A DNA stretch of 64,000 bases from Lwoffella lincolnii (GCF_002014765.1 NZ_MUYT01000004.1:586671-650670), one strand, 5' to 3'; shown: positions 27,383-38,271, counted from the first letter of the stretch. The notes: generated by a model not told the origin, from the letters alone. Translations and numbers: made by a program.

Positions 27383-29641
27383 CTATTTTGGTCTGACCAC
27401 GCCCATACGCTCACTTATCGGTTTGGGTTGACCAAGTAAGTATCCATAAAAGGTGGCATTTTCCATGACCTTTTTCACATAGTCTTTGGTTTCATAATAA
27501 GGAATGGTTTCAATGTATTGGTCAGCACTTAGGTTGCCATGGTTAGGTAGCCAACGTATGGCTTTGCTTGAGCCTGCGTTATAGCCTGCGGTGGCAACAG
27601 CAGGTTGATGGCCCACTTTTTGTAAATTATTGCTAAGATACCAAGTGCCATAGCGGATATTGGTATTGGGGTTGGCGGTGTTTTGTGGGGATTCACCCAG
27701 CTTGTGAGCGATGTGTTTGGCGGTGTTTGGCATGATTTGCATCAAGCCTCCTGCCCCCACATGAGAGCGAGCTGATTCATTGAAACGGCTTTCTTGACGC
27801 ATGATGCCGTATGACCATGCAGGGTCGATGCCAACATGACGGCTATGACGTAATACGCTGTTACGGTAGGGTGTTGGGTGGGTGATGGCAAGGTTGGTAA
27901 CCGTTTCGCTTGAATCAAGTGCATAGATGGCGCGGTCATGCCAGCCAAGTTCATGGGCTTGTAAGGCAGCTGCCATGAGCAGTCCATTATCTCGACGGTC
28001 ACGTGCTTGCTTAACTGCCCAGTTCCATTCTCGTTTCGTGTCCGAAGGGTCGCCATTATGATGATATAACGCAAAGGCACGAGCAAAGTTGGCGTTTTGT
28101 TTGACACGCATGCGGTCTTGATGGCTGACTTGTGGTAAGCGACCACCCCCCATTTGGTTGATGTTCAGTCGTCTGCCCAGTTTGTCTTTGGCAAGCAGTC
28201 CATAATAGTCCGTGTGATTTGCCAATCGTTCATAAATCTGTCTGGCAATGCCTTGTTGTTGGTGGTTGCCATGTTCATAGGCTCTTGCCAACCAATATTG
28301 CCAAATATCATCACCTTGTATGCCTTTGTCCATATGGCTGATGGCATTAATCACATCTTGCCATTCACTGTAGCGAATGCTTGCTTGGGCATAGTCTTCT
28401 GCTTCTTCAAAGTTAAAAGGTTGCCCCATGCTTTGACGAAACCAATCCACCGCTTCATGACTAAAGCCGTCATCGGTATTCATGTTCATGCGTTTGACTG
28501 CAATGGTGCGGTATGCCATTTGTCGTGTGGCATCATCGAGCAGTTTGTTACGACGGTGAGCATCTTGACGCACATCATAAGCCAGTTGGGTATGGGCTTC
28601 ACGATAAGATTTTGCGGTCAAGCGGCCAATGGCGTACAGATACAGATGGCGGTTTTTACTGCTGGGCGGTTGGGCGGCCATTTGGGTAAAAAAGGCATTG
28701 GGATTTTGATTGATACGAGTTAATTCTTCATGACTGATGGGCATTCCCAAAAGACGACTTAAAGCAATGATATCGCCGTTGTTACCCATACGTAACATGC
28801 GATACAGTCGCTGTTGGCGTTCATCTTGGCTGATGCCTTGGTAAGCATTTAGCTCAGTTGCCAACTGAGCACAAAGGGCGGGTTGCTTTTTGGTATTTAG
28901 CCATACTTTTTGTTTTTCTATCATGACTTGTGTTTGACCACCGCCATAAAGCTCACCCAAAGCCATGGCACAGCGTTCGCTGGTATCGGCATTTTTGATG
29001 TGGGGTGAGACTTGTTTAACCGCTTGGTAATTGCCTTGGGTGGCTTGGGCTTCAGCATAGTCAGCGACTAATTTTTCGCTCAATGCGGTATTGGGATATT
29101 GTTTGACAAAAGCAATGACGCTGTTGGGCGACAGTGAGCTTAGCTCATTATTGAGCCGCCAGTAGGTTGGATACATGGCAAACAAACTGCCTGCCATCAT
29201 CTGCTCATACCGATACAAACTGTTTTGGTCGCCATTGTTGGCAGCACGTTTGGCAGATTGATAATGCTCAATACCACTGACGGTTGGCACAGTTTCTTCA
29301 ATGGCATTTGACCCTTGAGAATGATGATTGGCGATGTTGCCATTGCGTCTGTTGGGTGCATAGTCATCGCTTGGTGGTTGGGGCATGACAAGTTGGGTTG
29401 TGGCAGATTGTTTTGAGTTGACATTGAAGTTGGCGTTTTGAGGGATATTAGGCATACCAAGCACAGCTGGCGTGTGTGTTGTGTTGGTCTCGCCCATACT
29501 TGAGTTCATGGCATTGGGGTTTATGGCAGGGTTTATGGCATTGGGGTTTATGGTTGTGGTACTACAGGCAGTTTGTAGCATTGCTAAGGCAACCATGGCA
29601 CTTAAGGTAACTTGACCTTTGGTTAACGGCAAATAGGACAT
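27383..29641 (-). CDS. Soluble-type lytic transglycosylase (Slt family) with lipobox
   Basis: Peptidoglycan-cleaving enzyme. Leader ends LQTAC, so it is probably lipid-anchored. An Asn/Pro/Ala repeat region follows, then a long alpha-superhelical U-like domain (about 120-560), and the C-terminal SLT domain with catalytic Glu in RQESRFNESA, GAGGLMQIMPNTAKH and AGYNAGSSKAIRWLP. About 752 residues. ATG 29641 puts the signal peptide at the start; the frame opens 11 codons earlier at 29674. Its lipobox differs from E. coli Slt70, which is soluble. Confidence 0.9.
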   Translation of the reverse strand: MSYLPLTKGQVTLSAMVALAMLQTACSTTTINPNAINPAINPNAMNSSMGETNTTHTPAVLGMPNIPQNANFNVNSKQSATTQLVMPQPPSDDYAPNRRNGNIANHHSQGSNAIEETVPTVSGIEHYQSAKRAANNGDQNSLYRYEQMMAGSLFAMYPTYWRLNNELSSLSPNSVIAFVKQYPNTALSEKLVADYAEAQATQGNYQAVKQVSPHIKNADTSERCAMALGELYGGGQTQVMIEKQKVWLNTKKQPALCAQLATELNAYQGISQDERQQRLYRMLRMGNNGDIIALSRLLGMPISHEELTRINQNPNAFFTQMAAQPPSSKNRHLYLYAIGRLTAKSYREAHTQLAYDVRQDAHRRNKLLDDATRQMAYRTIAVKRMNMNTDDGFSHEAVDWFRQSMGQPFNFEEAEDYAQASIRYSEWQDVINAISHMDKGIQGDDIWQYWLARAYEHGNHQQQGIARQIYERLANHTDYYGLLAKDKLGRRLNINQMGGGRLPQVSHQDRMRVKQNANFARAFALYHHNGDPSDTKREWNWAVKQARDRRDNGLLMAAALQAHELGWHDRAIYALDSSETVTNLAITHPTPYRNSVLRHSRHVGIDPAWSYGIMRQESRFNESARSHVGAGGLMQIMPNTAKHIAHKLGESPQNTANPNTNIRYGTWYLSNNLQKVGHQPAVATAGYNAGSSKAIRWLPNHGNLSADQYIETIPYYETKDYVKKVMENATFYGYLLGQPKPISERMGVVRPK

Positions 29642-30249
29642 ATTCGTAAGCTTTAAGATAAAAAAAGAGAACATGGCTAACTCACAAGCAAGATGATGTT
29701 ATGGTCTGGCAAAATAAAAAAATAGAACGCCTACTGTCACCAATACCGTGATTAAGTCTGATAAAAGAATGCAAGTCTGATAAAGAAAGAATGCTCATAT
29801 AAGATAAAGATAATAACAGAACGATAATAACAAGAATAATAGAAATGAAGATGATAACAAAAAAATCATCAAATGGTAAATCGACATAAGTTGATACATA
29901 AAACATACCAATGGGCAGGTATTGAGCAAGTATTTGTCAATTGATTGACGCAAATGTCTTAAGCGAATAAACCCAACAATGAATTTCGAACGTGGATAAC
30001 AAATAACATGGACAACAGATAAAAGCGAAATAACATCATAACCATCATAGACCATTTCATTTAAAGACAGGGCATAATGACAAGTGATGCCAAGCATCAC
30101 GTTTACATCATGTGCCATCAACATAATGTGCTATAATAAATGGTTAAAATCTTTGCATCTGTTATTTTGACATCGACTGTTTTTATACCCACTATTTTTA
30201 TATCCACTGTATCCATATCCATTGTTTGCCTGTATTGGAAACCGCCACC
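29642..30249. other. Long AT-rich intergenic region upstream of miaB
   Basis: About 600 bp with no gene I can support; reading frames in it have no recognisable protein character. Near 30170-30220 there are repeated TTTTTATA/TATCCA words. It separates divergent slt and miaB and must hold both promoters. Confidence 0.4.
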
Positions 30250-31710
30250 ATGACTGCCACGATATTTAACCCCCGCTCCACCCAAAACCATAACCTAGCC
30301 AATAGCATCGAACAGACAACCAAACAAGATAAATCTGAGCAACACAAAAAGGTCTATATCGCCACGCAAGGCTGTCAGATGAATGTCTATGATTCAGAAA
30401 AAATGGCGGCGGTATTGGGTGATTCGCATGGCATGACTCTAACCGATGACATCAACGATGCTGATGTGCTGATTATGAACACCTGTTCAATCCGAGAAAA
30501 AGCCCAAGAAAAGGTCTTTAGCGAACTGGGTCGCTGGCGTAAATTAAAAGAAAAAAATCCCAAGCTGGTGATTGGTGTGGGTGGTTGTGTGGCATCACAA
30601 GAAGGCGATAATATCCAAAAACGAGCCCCTTATGTGGACATGGTGTTTGGTCCACAAACCCTACATCGCTTACCAGAATTATATGACAGTAGCACCAAGC
30701 AACAACACACCCAACCAAAAAATCGCATCGGCACGGTAGACGTATCCTTCCCAAGTATTGAGAAATTTGACTTTTTGCCTGAGCCAAAAGTCGAGGGCTT
30801 CAAGGCGTTTGTCTCTATCATGGAAGGTTGCTCAAAATATTGTTCGTTTTGTGTCGTGCCTTATACTCGTGGTGAAGAGTTGTCTCGCCCACTTGATGAC
30901 GTGTTGGCAGAGATTGACAGCTTGGCTGAGCAAGGCGTGCGAGAAGTTACTTTACTTGGGCAAAACGTCAACGGCTATCGTGGCGAAAAAGATGATGGTA
31001 GCATTTGTCGATTTGCTGAGCTTTTGCACTATGTGGCACACATTGATGGCATCGAACGTATCCGCTACACCACCAGCCACCCACTTGAATTCACTGATGA
31101 CATCATCGACGCTTATGGCAAACTGCCACAGTTGGCATCACATCTGCATCTGCCAGTACAAAGTGGCTCAAATTCAGTTTTAGCAGCGATGAAACGTAAC
31201 CACACCATCGACGTGTACATTAACCAAATCAATAAATTACGAGCAGTGCGTCCTGACATACACTTATCTGGTGATTTTATCATCGGCTTTCCTGGTGAAA
31301 GCGATGATGATTATCAACAAACGCTGCAACTGGCCAAAGACTTAGACTTTGACCATTCGTACAGTTTTATCTACTCCAAACGCCCTGGCACGCCTGCTTC
31401 TGACTTGCCAGATGACATTCCTTTACAAGTCAAAAAAAACCGCCTTGCTGAGTTTCAAAAGCTGATTGTGCAATCGACACTCAACAAAACCAAAAACATG
31501 GTTGGCACACGCCAAAGGGTGCTGGTAGAAGAGCCCGCTGACCGCCATCATAACCATTTGCTTGGCACAGCAGACAACACACGTTCGGTGGTATTTTTAG
31601 CAACTGACGCACAACAAGCATCGCTGATGGGCAAGCTGGTAGAAGTGCAAATCACCGAATACATCAGCCCACATATGGTTAAAGGTGAGTTACTGGACGT
31701 GTTGGGTTAA
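30250..31710 (+). CDS. miaB: tRNA-2-methylthio-N6-dimethylallyladenosine synthase MiaB
   Basis: Radical-SAM methylthiotransferase acting on i6A37 of tRNA. N-terminal UPF0004 domain with three cluster cysteines (QGCQMNVYDSE, MNTCSIREKA, GVGGCVASQ), radical-SAM CSKYCSFCVVPYTRGEE, and a C-terminal TRAM domain. 486 residues from ATG 30250, which has GGAAA nine bases before; a TTG at 30226 is also in frame. Confidence 0.97.
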   Translation: MTATIFNPRSTQNHNLANSIEQTTKQDKSEQHKKVYIATQGCQMNVYDSEKMAAVLGDSHGMTLTDDINDADVLIMNTCSIREKAQEKVFSELGRWRKLKEKNPKLVIGVGGCVASQEGDNIQKRAPYVDMVFGPQTLHRLPELYDSSTKQQHTQPKNRIGTVDVSFPSIEKFDFLPEPKVEGFKAFVSIMEGCSKYCSFCVVPYTRGEELSRPLDDVLAEIDSLAEQGVREVTLLGQNVNGYRGEKDDGSICRFAELLHYVAHIDGIERIRYTTSHPLEFTDDIIDAYGKLPQLASHLHLPVQSGSNSVLAAMKRNHTIDVYINQINKLRAVRPDIHLSGDFIIGFPGESDDDYQQTLQLAKDLDFDHSYSFIYSKRPGTPASDLPDDIPLQVKKNRLAEFQKLIVQSTLNKTKNMVGTRQRVLVEEPADRHHNHLLGTADNTRSVVFLATDAQQASLMGKLVEVQITEYISPHMVKGELLDVLG

Positions 31711-31807
31711 CCAAGTTTTTTATTAAACAGATTTAATGATGGTTGTTTTTAATGACCATATTTTTAGAATATAAACATCAATCAAACTGATAATACAAGG
31801 TACTAAC

Positions 31808-33091
31808 ATGCTTGACCCAAAACTACTGCGTGGTGATTTAACTGACATAAAAACCAAACTTGCCACTCGTGGCTATGAGCTGGACGTGTCATTTTGGGAG
31901 AACATCGAAGAACAACGCAAACAACTACAAATCACCACCGAAGAGCTACAGGCCAAACGCAACGCAGGGGCAAAACAAATTGGAGAGCTAAAACGCCAAG
32001 GTAAAGATGCCAGTGATGTGATGCAGGCGATGCAGGCGATAAGTGGCGACATTAAACAAGCTGAAGACAATCTTCGTGCCTTGCAAGACAAAATCACCAC
32101 TGCCTCTTTACAGATTCCCAATCTACCTGCCGATGGTGTGCCTGTGGGCAGTGATGAAACCGATAATGTGGAAGTTCGCCGTTGGGGCAATCCACGCCAG
32201 TTTGAGTTTGCGGTTAAAGACCACACCGACTTAGGCGAACACATGGGGTTGTTGGATTTTGAGATGGCAGCCAAATTAACAGGCAGTCGTTTTAGTGTGT
32301 TGACAGGGGTATTAGCACGCCTCAATCGGGCGTTAACGCAGTTTATGTTAGATACCCACACGCAAAAATATGGCTATACTGAAATGTATGTGCCTTATAT
32401 CATTAATGCAGACAGCTTACAAGGGACAGGGCAGTTACCAAAGTTTGCAGAGGATTTATTTAAACTGACAAGCGATAAAGAATACTATCTGATTCCCACA
32501 TCAGAAGTGCCACTGACCAACAGTGTGCGTGAACGGATTGTCAAACCAGAAGAATTACCCATCAAACTCACCGCTCACACGCCGTGTTTTCGCAGTGAAG
32601 CAGGGTCAGCAGGTCGTGATACTCGTGGTCTTATCCGTCAACATCAGTTTGAAAAAGTAGAAATGGTCAATGTGGTGCGAGCAGAGGCATCTGAGCAAGC
32701 ATTAGAGGACATGACCGCACAGGCTGAATATATTTTGCAACAGCTTGATTTGCCTTATCGAGTGATGCAGTTGTGTACAGGCGACATGGGATTTAGTGCC
32801 AGCAAGACTTATGACATTGAGGTGTGGCTACCCAGCCAAAACACCTACCGAGAAATTTCCAGTTGCTCTAACTGTGGTGACTTTCAAGCTCGGCGCATGT
32901 CTGCCCGTGTCAAAGATGGCAAAAAAACCGAGCTTTTGCACACACTGAACGGCTCAGGATTGGCAGTTGGTCGCACGCTTTTGGCATTGATGGAAAACCA
33001 CCAAAATGCTGATGGTTCAATCAACATTCCCAAACCCTTACAACCGTACATGGGTGGTGTGCAAAAAATCATTAAAAAAGACAATGATTAA
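31808..33091 (+). CDS. serS: Serine-tRNA ligase SerS
   Basis: Class II synthetase charging tRNA-Ser. N-terminal long coiled-coil arm (about 30-100), class II motif 2 (CFRSEAGSAGRDTRGLIRQH) and motif 3 (GSGLAVGRTLLALMENHQ). 427 residues is normal. A direct repeat encoding MQAMQA sits in the arm. AAGG before ATG. Confidence 0.98.
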   Translation: MLDPKLLRGDLTDIKTKLATRGYELDVSFWENIEEQRKQLQITTEELQAKRNAGAKQIGELKRQGKDASDVMQAMQAISGDIKQAEDNLRALQDKITTASLQIPNLPADGVPVGSDETDNVEVRRWGNPRQFEFAVKDHTDLGEHMGLLDFEMAAKLTGSRFSVLTGVLARLNRALTQFMLDTHTQKYGYTEMYVPYIINADSLQGTGQLPKFAEDLFKLTSDKEYYLIPTSEVPLTNSVRERIVKPEELPIKLTAHTPCFRSEAGSAGRDTRGLIRQHQFEKVEMVNVVRAEASEQALEDMTAQAEYILQQLDLPYRVMQLCTGDMGFSASKTYDIEVWLPSQNTYREISSCSNCGDFQARRMSARVKDGKKTELLHTLNGSGLAVGRTLLALMENHQNADGSINIPKPLQPYMGGVQKIIKKDND

Positions 33092-33253
33092 CGACAACAA
33101 TTAACAACAATGATTAGGGCGTGTCCCTAAAGTTGAGTGAATGTTAAGGTTATTTTTGCTGTTTGTTATTCATCATACCGTTTTTTATTCATGACAACTG
33201 GGCATCTTATCTAAAAACCAGTATTTATAAACCATTGTTTAGGAATTATCATC

Positions 33254-35254
33254 ATGCCTACCCCAATTAACGAAAGAGTCCTTGCCAATGCCATTCGTGT
33301 GCTGTCTTTTGATGCGGTACAAAAAGCCAATTCAGGTCACCCCGGAGCTCCAATGGGCATGGCAGACATTGCCGAAGTGCTGTGGCGTAAATTTTTAAAA
33401 CACAACCCTGCTGACCCCAACTGGATTAACCGAGATCGTTTTGTGTTGTCAAATGGTCATGGTTCAATGCTTCAGTATGCGTTATTACATTTATCAGGCT
33501 ATGATGTCAGCATTGATGACATTAAAAACTTTCGCCAGTTACATTCAAAAACGCCCGGACACCCAGAATACGGCTACACACCAGGGGTTGAGACCACCAC
33601 AGGACCTTTGGGGCAAGGCATTGCCAATGCGGTGGGTTTTGCCATTGCCGAACGCACCTTGGCAGCTCAATTTAACCGTGATGGACATGCCATCATTAAT
33701 CATCATACTTATGCGTTTTTGGGTGATGGTTGCTTGATGGAAGGCATCAGCCATGAAGTCTGCTCGTTGGCAGGCACGCTTGGGCTGGGTAAGTTGATTT
33801 TCTTTTATGATGACAATGGCATTTCCATTGATGGCGACGTGGAAGGCTGGTTTGGTGATGATACCAAAGCCCGTTTTGAAAGCTATCATTGGCATGTGCA
33901 AAGCATCGATGGACATGATGCCGATGCCATCACGGTTGCTACCCAAGCCGCCATCGATGAGACCGATAAGCCCAGTTTGATTATTTGTAAAACCATCATT
34001 GGGGCAGGTAGCCCTAACAAACAAGGTAAAGAGTCCAGCCACGGAGCGCCTTTGGGTGATGATGAAATCGCCCTGACTCGTGAAACTTTATCATGGAAAC
34101 ATGCCCCATTTGACCTAGATGATGCCATTTATGACGCATGGAATGGTAAAGCCAAAGGTGATGTGTTACAAAAAAACTGGCAAGCCAACTTTGATGCTTA
34201 TCAAAAAGCTCACCCACAGCTTGCCAATGAATTACTCAGACGCTTACAAGGCAGATTGCCAGAAGAGTTTGAACAACAGTCTTACGCCTTTATCCAAGCT
34301 TGTCAAACCACAGATGCCAACATCGCCAGTCGTAAAGCCAGCCAAAATGCCTTAAATGCCTTGCAAAAACTGTTGCCTGAGCTGATTGGTGGCTCAGCAG
34401 ATTTGGCAGGATCAAATTTGACTTTATTTGAAGGGGCAAAAGGTATCCAAACCGATGCTGATGGCAACTACATCTATTATGGCGTGCGTGAATTCGGTAT
34501 GACCGCCATCGCCAATGGCATTGCCTTATATGGTGGTTTTATCCCTTACGTGGCAACCTTTTTGATGTTTATGGAATACGCACGTAACGCCGTGCGTATG
34601 TCAGCACTGATGAAACAACGGGTCATTCATGTCTATACCCATGACTCTATCGGTCTGGGAGAAGACGGCCCAACGCATCAACCTGTTGAGCAGTTAGCAA
34701 GCTTAAGAGCCACGCCAAATCTACACACTTGGCGACCTTGCGACAGCGTTGAGACAGCGGTGGCCTGGGTGCATGCCATTAAGTCAGCCAACACCCCATC
34801 AGCATTGATTTTTAGCCGACAAAACTTACCACATCAACAGCGTAACAACAACCAAGTGGCAGACATTGCCAAAGGTGGCTATGTGTTGGCAAAAGAGCAA
34901 AGCAAACTGGAAGCCATCATCATCGCCACAGGCTCAGAAGTACAGCTTGCCATGCAAGCCCATCAACAATTATCTGCCGACGGTCGTGGGGTGCGGGTGG
35001 TGTCAATGCCGTGTTGCGAAGTGTTTAGCCAACAAGAGGCAGATTATCGTGAAGCTGTGCTTCCCAGTAATGTTACCGCTCGGGTGGCAGTCGAAGCTGC
35101 CCATGTGGATTATTGGCATAAATTTGTTGGCTTAAATGGCAACATCATTGGCATGACCACCTTTGGTGAGTCTGCGCCTGCCAAAGACTTATTTAAAGAG
35201 TTTGGCATCACCAGCAATGCGGTGATAGAAGCAGTAAAAGCCTTGATTGATTAA
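33254..35254 (+). CDS. tkt: Transketolase
   Basis: TPP enzyme of the pentose phosphate pathway moving two-carbon units between sugar phosphates. TPP-binding GDGCLMEGISHEV ... DDNGISIDG, the pyrimidine domain with EFGMTAIANGIALYGG, THDSIGLGEDGPTHQP, and a C-terminal domain ending in EAVKALID. 666 residues, full length. AGGA precedes ATG. A near-perfect palindromic terminator follows. Confidence 0.98.
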   Translation: MPTPINERVLANAIRVLSFDAVQKANSGHPGAPMGMADIAEVLWRKFLKHNPADPNWINRDRFVLSNGHGSMLQYALLHLSGYDVSIDDIKNFRQLHSKTPGHPEYGYTPGVETTTGPLGQGIANAVGFAIAERTLAAQFNRDGHAIINHHTYAFLGDGCLMEGISHEVCSLAGTLGLGKLIFFYDDNGISIDGDVEGWFGDDTKARFESYHWHVQSIDGHDADAITVATQAAIDETDKPSLIICKTIIGAGSPNKQGKESSHGAPLGDDEIALTRETLSWKHAPFDLDDAIYDAWNGKAKGDVLQKNWQANFDAYQKAHPQLANELLRRLQGRLPEEFEQQSYAFIQACQTTDANIASRKASQNALNALQKLLPELIGGSADLAGSNLTLFEGAKGIQTDADGNYIYYGVREFGMTAIANGIALYGGFIPYVATFLMFMEYARNAVRMSALMKQRVIHVYTHDSIGLGEDGPTHQPVEQLASLRATPNLHTWRPCDSVETAVAWVHAIKSANTPSALIFSRQNLPHQQRNNNQVADIAKGGYVLAKEQSKLEAIIIATGSEVQLAMQAHQQLSADGRGVRVVSMPCCEVFSQQEADYREAVLPSNVTARVAVEAAHVDYWHKFVGLNGNIIGMTTFGESAPAKDLFKEFGITSNAVIEAVKALID

Positions 35255-35282
35255 CTGTTTCATGTTGATTCTGTCATAGACA

Positions 35283-35314
35283 AAAAAGACATGCTCATAT
35301 GAGCATGTCTTTTT
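35283..35314 (+). terminator. Terminator after tkt
   Basis: Perfect GACATGCTCAT/ATGAGCATGTC palindrome with A-run before and T-run after, so it can end transcripts from both sides. Confidence 0.85.
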
Positions 35315-35409
35315 GTTTGGCAACCATTTAATCACCGTTCTGGCTTAATCATCGTTTTAGCTTAACTGCCTTATCTTATTCTGCCTTGGCTTAAAGGTCT
35401 GATGACGTT

Positions 35410-36135
35410 TTATTTAAACGCCATTTTTTTTAACAACACCAGCACCGCCCCATTGCCACCATCTTTAGCAGGGGCAGACACGAATGCCAATACCTGAGGC
35501 AGTTGCCTTAACCAACCATTGACGCACGTTTTTAATATCGCATCACTGCCTTTGCCATGGACAATTTTTACCACTGTTTCCCCATTTTTTTGGGCTTGTG
35601 TTAACAAAGTCATCATGGCTTCACGAGCTTGTTCGATGTTACAACCGTGAATGTCCACCGCATCATACCAACGTAATTTGCCTTGTTTGAGCTGATTAAA
35701 CACGTTGTTCGGTAGGGTCGGTACTTTGTGGCTCAGATAGGCATCAGCAGAAACAGGGTTTAGTAACGCTTGCATGTCGGACAACCCCAAACCTAAGTCC
35801 ACATCATCAGTGCCTTGAGCGGCGGCACGTTTGGATAAGGTGGTGGCATCGGGTTTGTTGATTTTTGGGGCATGAACAGGTGAGCGGATATTTTTATCTT
35901 CTAAAGGTTGTACGCCTGCCATGGCTTGCATAAACAGCACCTTATCATCATCAACATGTTGGCTGTTTAATTGTTTGACTGCTTTTTTGATTTGCTTATG
36001 TGATGGCAAGCTCACAGGTTCAGTGGGTTTTCGGTTTTCAACATCGGTTGAGGTGGCATCACGTCCACGAGTGAGCTGACTTTTTAGCTCTTTTAACTGG
36101 TCTTGCATTTGTTTAGAAAATAAAGAGTTTGACAT
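35410..36135 (-). CDS. Smr/MutS2-like domain protein (SmrA-like)
   Basis: The C-terminal ~85 residues are an Smr domain: VDIHGCNIEQAREAMMTLL, VKIVHGKGSDAILK, and a final VLVLLKKM strand. Smr domains are nucleases or RNA cleavers; in the E. coli SmrA/SmrB group they act on DNA nicking or on collided ribosomes. Residues 1-150 are a charged linker. The HGKG signature is intact. The exact subgroup cannot be settled from sequence. Confidence 0.85.
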   Translation of the reverse strand: MSNSLFSKQMQDQLKELKSQLTRGRDATSTDVENRKPTEPVSLPSHKQIKKAVKQLNSQHVDDDKVLFMQAMAGVQPLEDKNIRSPVHAPKINKPDATTLSKRAAAQGTDDVDLGLGLSDMQALLNPVSADAYLSHKVPTLPNNVFNQLKQGKLRWYDAVDIHGCNIEQAREAMMTLLTQAQKNGETVVKIVHGKGSDAILKTCVNGWLRQLPQVLAFVSAPAKDGGNGAVLVLLKKMAFK

Positions 36136-36200
36136 CGATAATCACCATTTGTCTGTCATGTTAAATTCATGTCATTTAAATTAAATCAATCAAACCAAGC

Positions 36201-37061
36201 TTAAGCCAAGCTTGATAATTGTGCCAACATCTCACTCAATGCGTTTGCTGGTTGCTCAGTTTTCATAAACTGCTCACCGATTAAAAAATGATGAATGCCA
36301 TTGGCCTGCATTAAGCGTAAATCTTGTGCGGTTTGTAAGCCACTTTCACTGACCACAAGTGCCTTATCGCCGTGTTGTGCCAAGCGGTCTAATAGTTGGT
36401 CTTTTAGCCGAATGCTGTGTGCCAAATCCACGTTAAAAGTGTTTAAATCACGATTATTAATGCCATAAATATTGTGCTTGGTGAAGGGCAATTGTAATGC
36501 TCGTTCAAGTTCACTGGCGGTATGCACTTCAATCAACACGTCCATGCCAAAATCTATGGCCAAACCATGTAACTGATGCAAGGCATCATCGTCCAAACAC
36601 GCCACAATCAGCAACACACAATCCGCCCCAAGCAAATAAGACTGATAAATGTGATACGCATCGACCATAAAATCCTTACGCAACACAGGCAAATCACACG
36701 TATTTTTTGCCACAATCAGATGGTCATCATGCCCTTTAAAATACCGCACATCGGTCAATACCGATAAGCAACTTGCCCCTGCTTGTTGATAACCTTTTGC
36801 GATGGCAATGGGGTCAAAGTTTGGGCTGATGATGCCTTTGGACGGTGAGGCTTGCTTGATTTCAGCGATGATGCCCACTTGATTCAACTGCCAAGCATGG
36901 CGTAATGCTTGGGCAAAACCACGGCTGAGATAATCACCACTGGCGTGTTGAGCCAACGCTTGCTCTTTTATCTCTGATAAAGATTGCTGAGTTTTAGCAA
37001 TGTCAATCTCTTGCCATTTGCTGGCAATGATGCGTTGTAAGACTGATGGGATATTGGTCAT
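36201..37061 (-). CDS. trpC: Indole-3-glycerol phosphate synthase TrpC
   Basis: TIM-barrel enzyme of tryptophan synthesis. Substrate and catalytic segments seen: AEIKQASPSKGIIS, the Lys of LPVLRKDFMVD, IYGINNRDLNTFNVD, and VVSESGLQTAQD. 286 residues, monofunctional (no TrpF fusion). Third gene of trpG-trpD-trpC. Confidence 0.97.
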   Translation of the reverse strand: MTNIPSVLQRIIASKWQEIDIAKTQQSLSEIKEQALAQHASGDYLSRGFAQALRHAWQLNQVGIIAEIKQASPSKGIISPNFDPIAIAKGYQQAGASCLSVLTDVRYFKGHDDHLIVAKNTCDLPVLRKDFMVDAYHIYQSYLLGADCVLLIVACLDDDALHQLHGLAIDFGMDVLIEVHTASELERALQLPFTKHNIYGINNRDLNTFNVDLAHSIRLKDQLLDRLAQHGDKALVVSESGLQTAQDLRLMQANGIHHFLIGEQFMKTEQPANALSEMLAQLSSLA

Positions 37062-37161
37062 GGCGGTTTGGCTGTTATGTTATTGGTTATGATTTGTTAA
37101 TATTTTATTAAAAATTTGTTAATTATTTGTTAATTATTTGTTAATGATGATATCATTGGCA

Positions 37162-38271
37162 TTATTTGCCAAATGATTGGGTAAACTTGGTAAAATTGTG
37201 CATTTTATGCAACGCATCACCACTTTGTATCACACTTTGGGCGATGTTCACCCCATTGGGCAAATTACTGGCAAGTCCACCAACGTATATCGCTGCCCCT
37301 GCATTTAGGGCTATCATGTCTCGAGCTTTTAGCACCGTTTTACTGTGGGTTTCTTCACCAGATAACGCCACTCGTATCAATGCCAAGCTTTGCTCTGATG
37401 TGGCAACTTCTAACCCAATTAGGGTCTGTGAGTCAATACCCACATCTTCTGGCATCAGCTCATACACTTCAATATGACCATCTTTGAGTTCTGCCACTTG
37501 AGTGCCTGCAGCAAGGCTAATCTCATCAAGCCCATCGTTAGAACCAACCACCATCACATGCTTATCACCCAATTCTTGCAAGACTTTCGCCAAGGGCAAA
37601 CACAACTTGGGGGTAAACACACCAATCACAGCATTGACAGCCCCAGCAGGGTTGGTCAGTGGCCCTAAGATGTTAAATAAAGTACGCATGCCCAAAGCAC
37701 GACGGACAGACATGGCATGACGCATGGCTGGGTGATGGTTGGGTGCAAATAAAAATCCTAAATTTTGTTGTTCAAGACAAGCCAAGGTTTCATCATGGCT
37801 TAAGTCCAGCTTAACCCCTGCTTGTGCCAACACATCAGAACTGCCTGATTTGCCAGACACACTTCGGTTGCCATGTTTGGCAACTTTTACCCCAGCGGTG
37901 GCGGCAACCAATGCTGATGCGGTTGAGACATTAAATAAGTTTGCCCCATCGCCACCTGTCCCCACAATGTCCACCAAACGTTCTGGATTGGTAGGCTCGA
38001 TGCGTTCAGCAAGCTCACGCATGACAGCAGCGGCAGCGGTAATTTCATCGATGGATTCGCTTTTCATGCGTAAAGCAGTGAGCATCGCTCCCATGCGTGC
38101 GTCATTGCATTTGCCTGTCATGATAAGCAACATCACCTCTCGCATTTGCTCATAGGTTAAGTCAATGCGATCGATGGCGTTGTCTAATGCTAAGCGTAGT
38201 TTTTTATCGATTTGTTCTTCAGTTAGGGCATTGATTTGTGCTAAGGTTAGGGCGTATTGGCTGTTTTGCAT
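37162..38271 (-). CDS. trpD: Anthranilate phosphoribosyltransferase TrpD
   Basis: Transfers phosphoribose to anthranilate. PRPP-binding DIVGTGGDGANLFNVST, KHGNRSVSGKSGSSD, and the magnesium site DGLDEISL. 369 residues, slightly longer than usual at the N terminus. AAAAGGA precedes the ATG. Sits 95 bp after trpG and 100 bp before trpC on the same strand. Confidence 0.97.
   Translation of the reverse strand: MQNSQYALTLAQINALTEEQIDKKLRLALDNAIDRIDLTYEQMREVMLLIMTGKCNDARMGAMLTALRMKSESIDEITAAAAVMRELAERIEPTNPERLVDIVGTGGDGANLFNVSTASALVAATAGVKVAKHGNRSVSGKSGSSDVLAQAGVKLDLSHDETLACLEQQNLGFLFAPNHHPAMRHAMSVRRALGMRTLFNILGPLTNPAGAVNAVIGVFTPKLCLPLAKVLQELGDKHVMVVGSNDGLDEISLAAGTQVAELKDGHIEVYELMPEDVGIDSQTLIGLEVATSEQSLALIRVALSGEETHSKTVLKARDMIALNAGAAIYVGGLASNLPNGVNIAQSVIQSGDALHKMHNFTKFTQSFGK

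Noticed and set aside
29795..30124. Minus-strand reading frame upstream of miaB
   Set aside because: Leu/Ser/Ile-rich frame of AT-rich spacer without ribosome site or domain; likely chance.
33115..33150. Possible IS end (GGGCGTGTCCCTAAAG) between serS and tkt
   Set aside because: Resembles an IS terminal sequence but no partner inverted repeat, target duplication or transposase was found in the 160-bp gap.
37166..38155. Plus-strand frames antisense to trpD
   Set aside because: Mirror frames of trpD with no family likeness.
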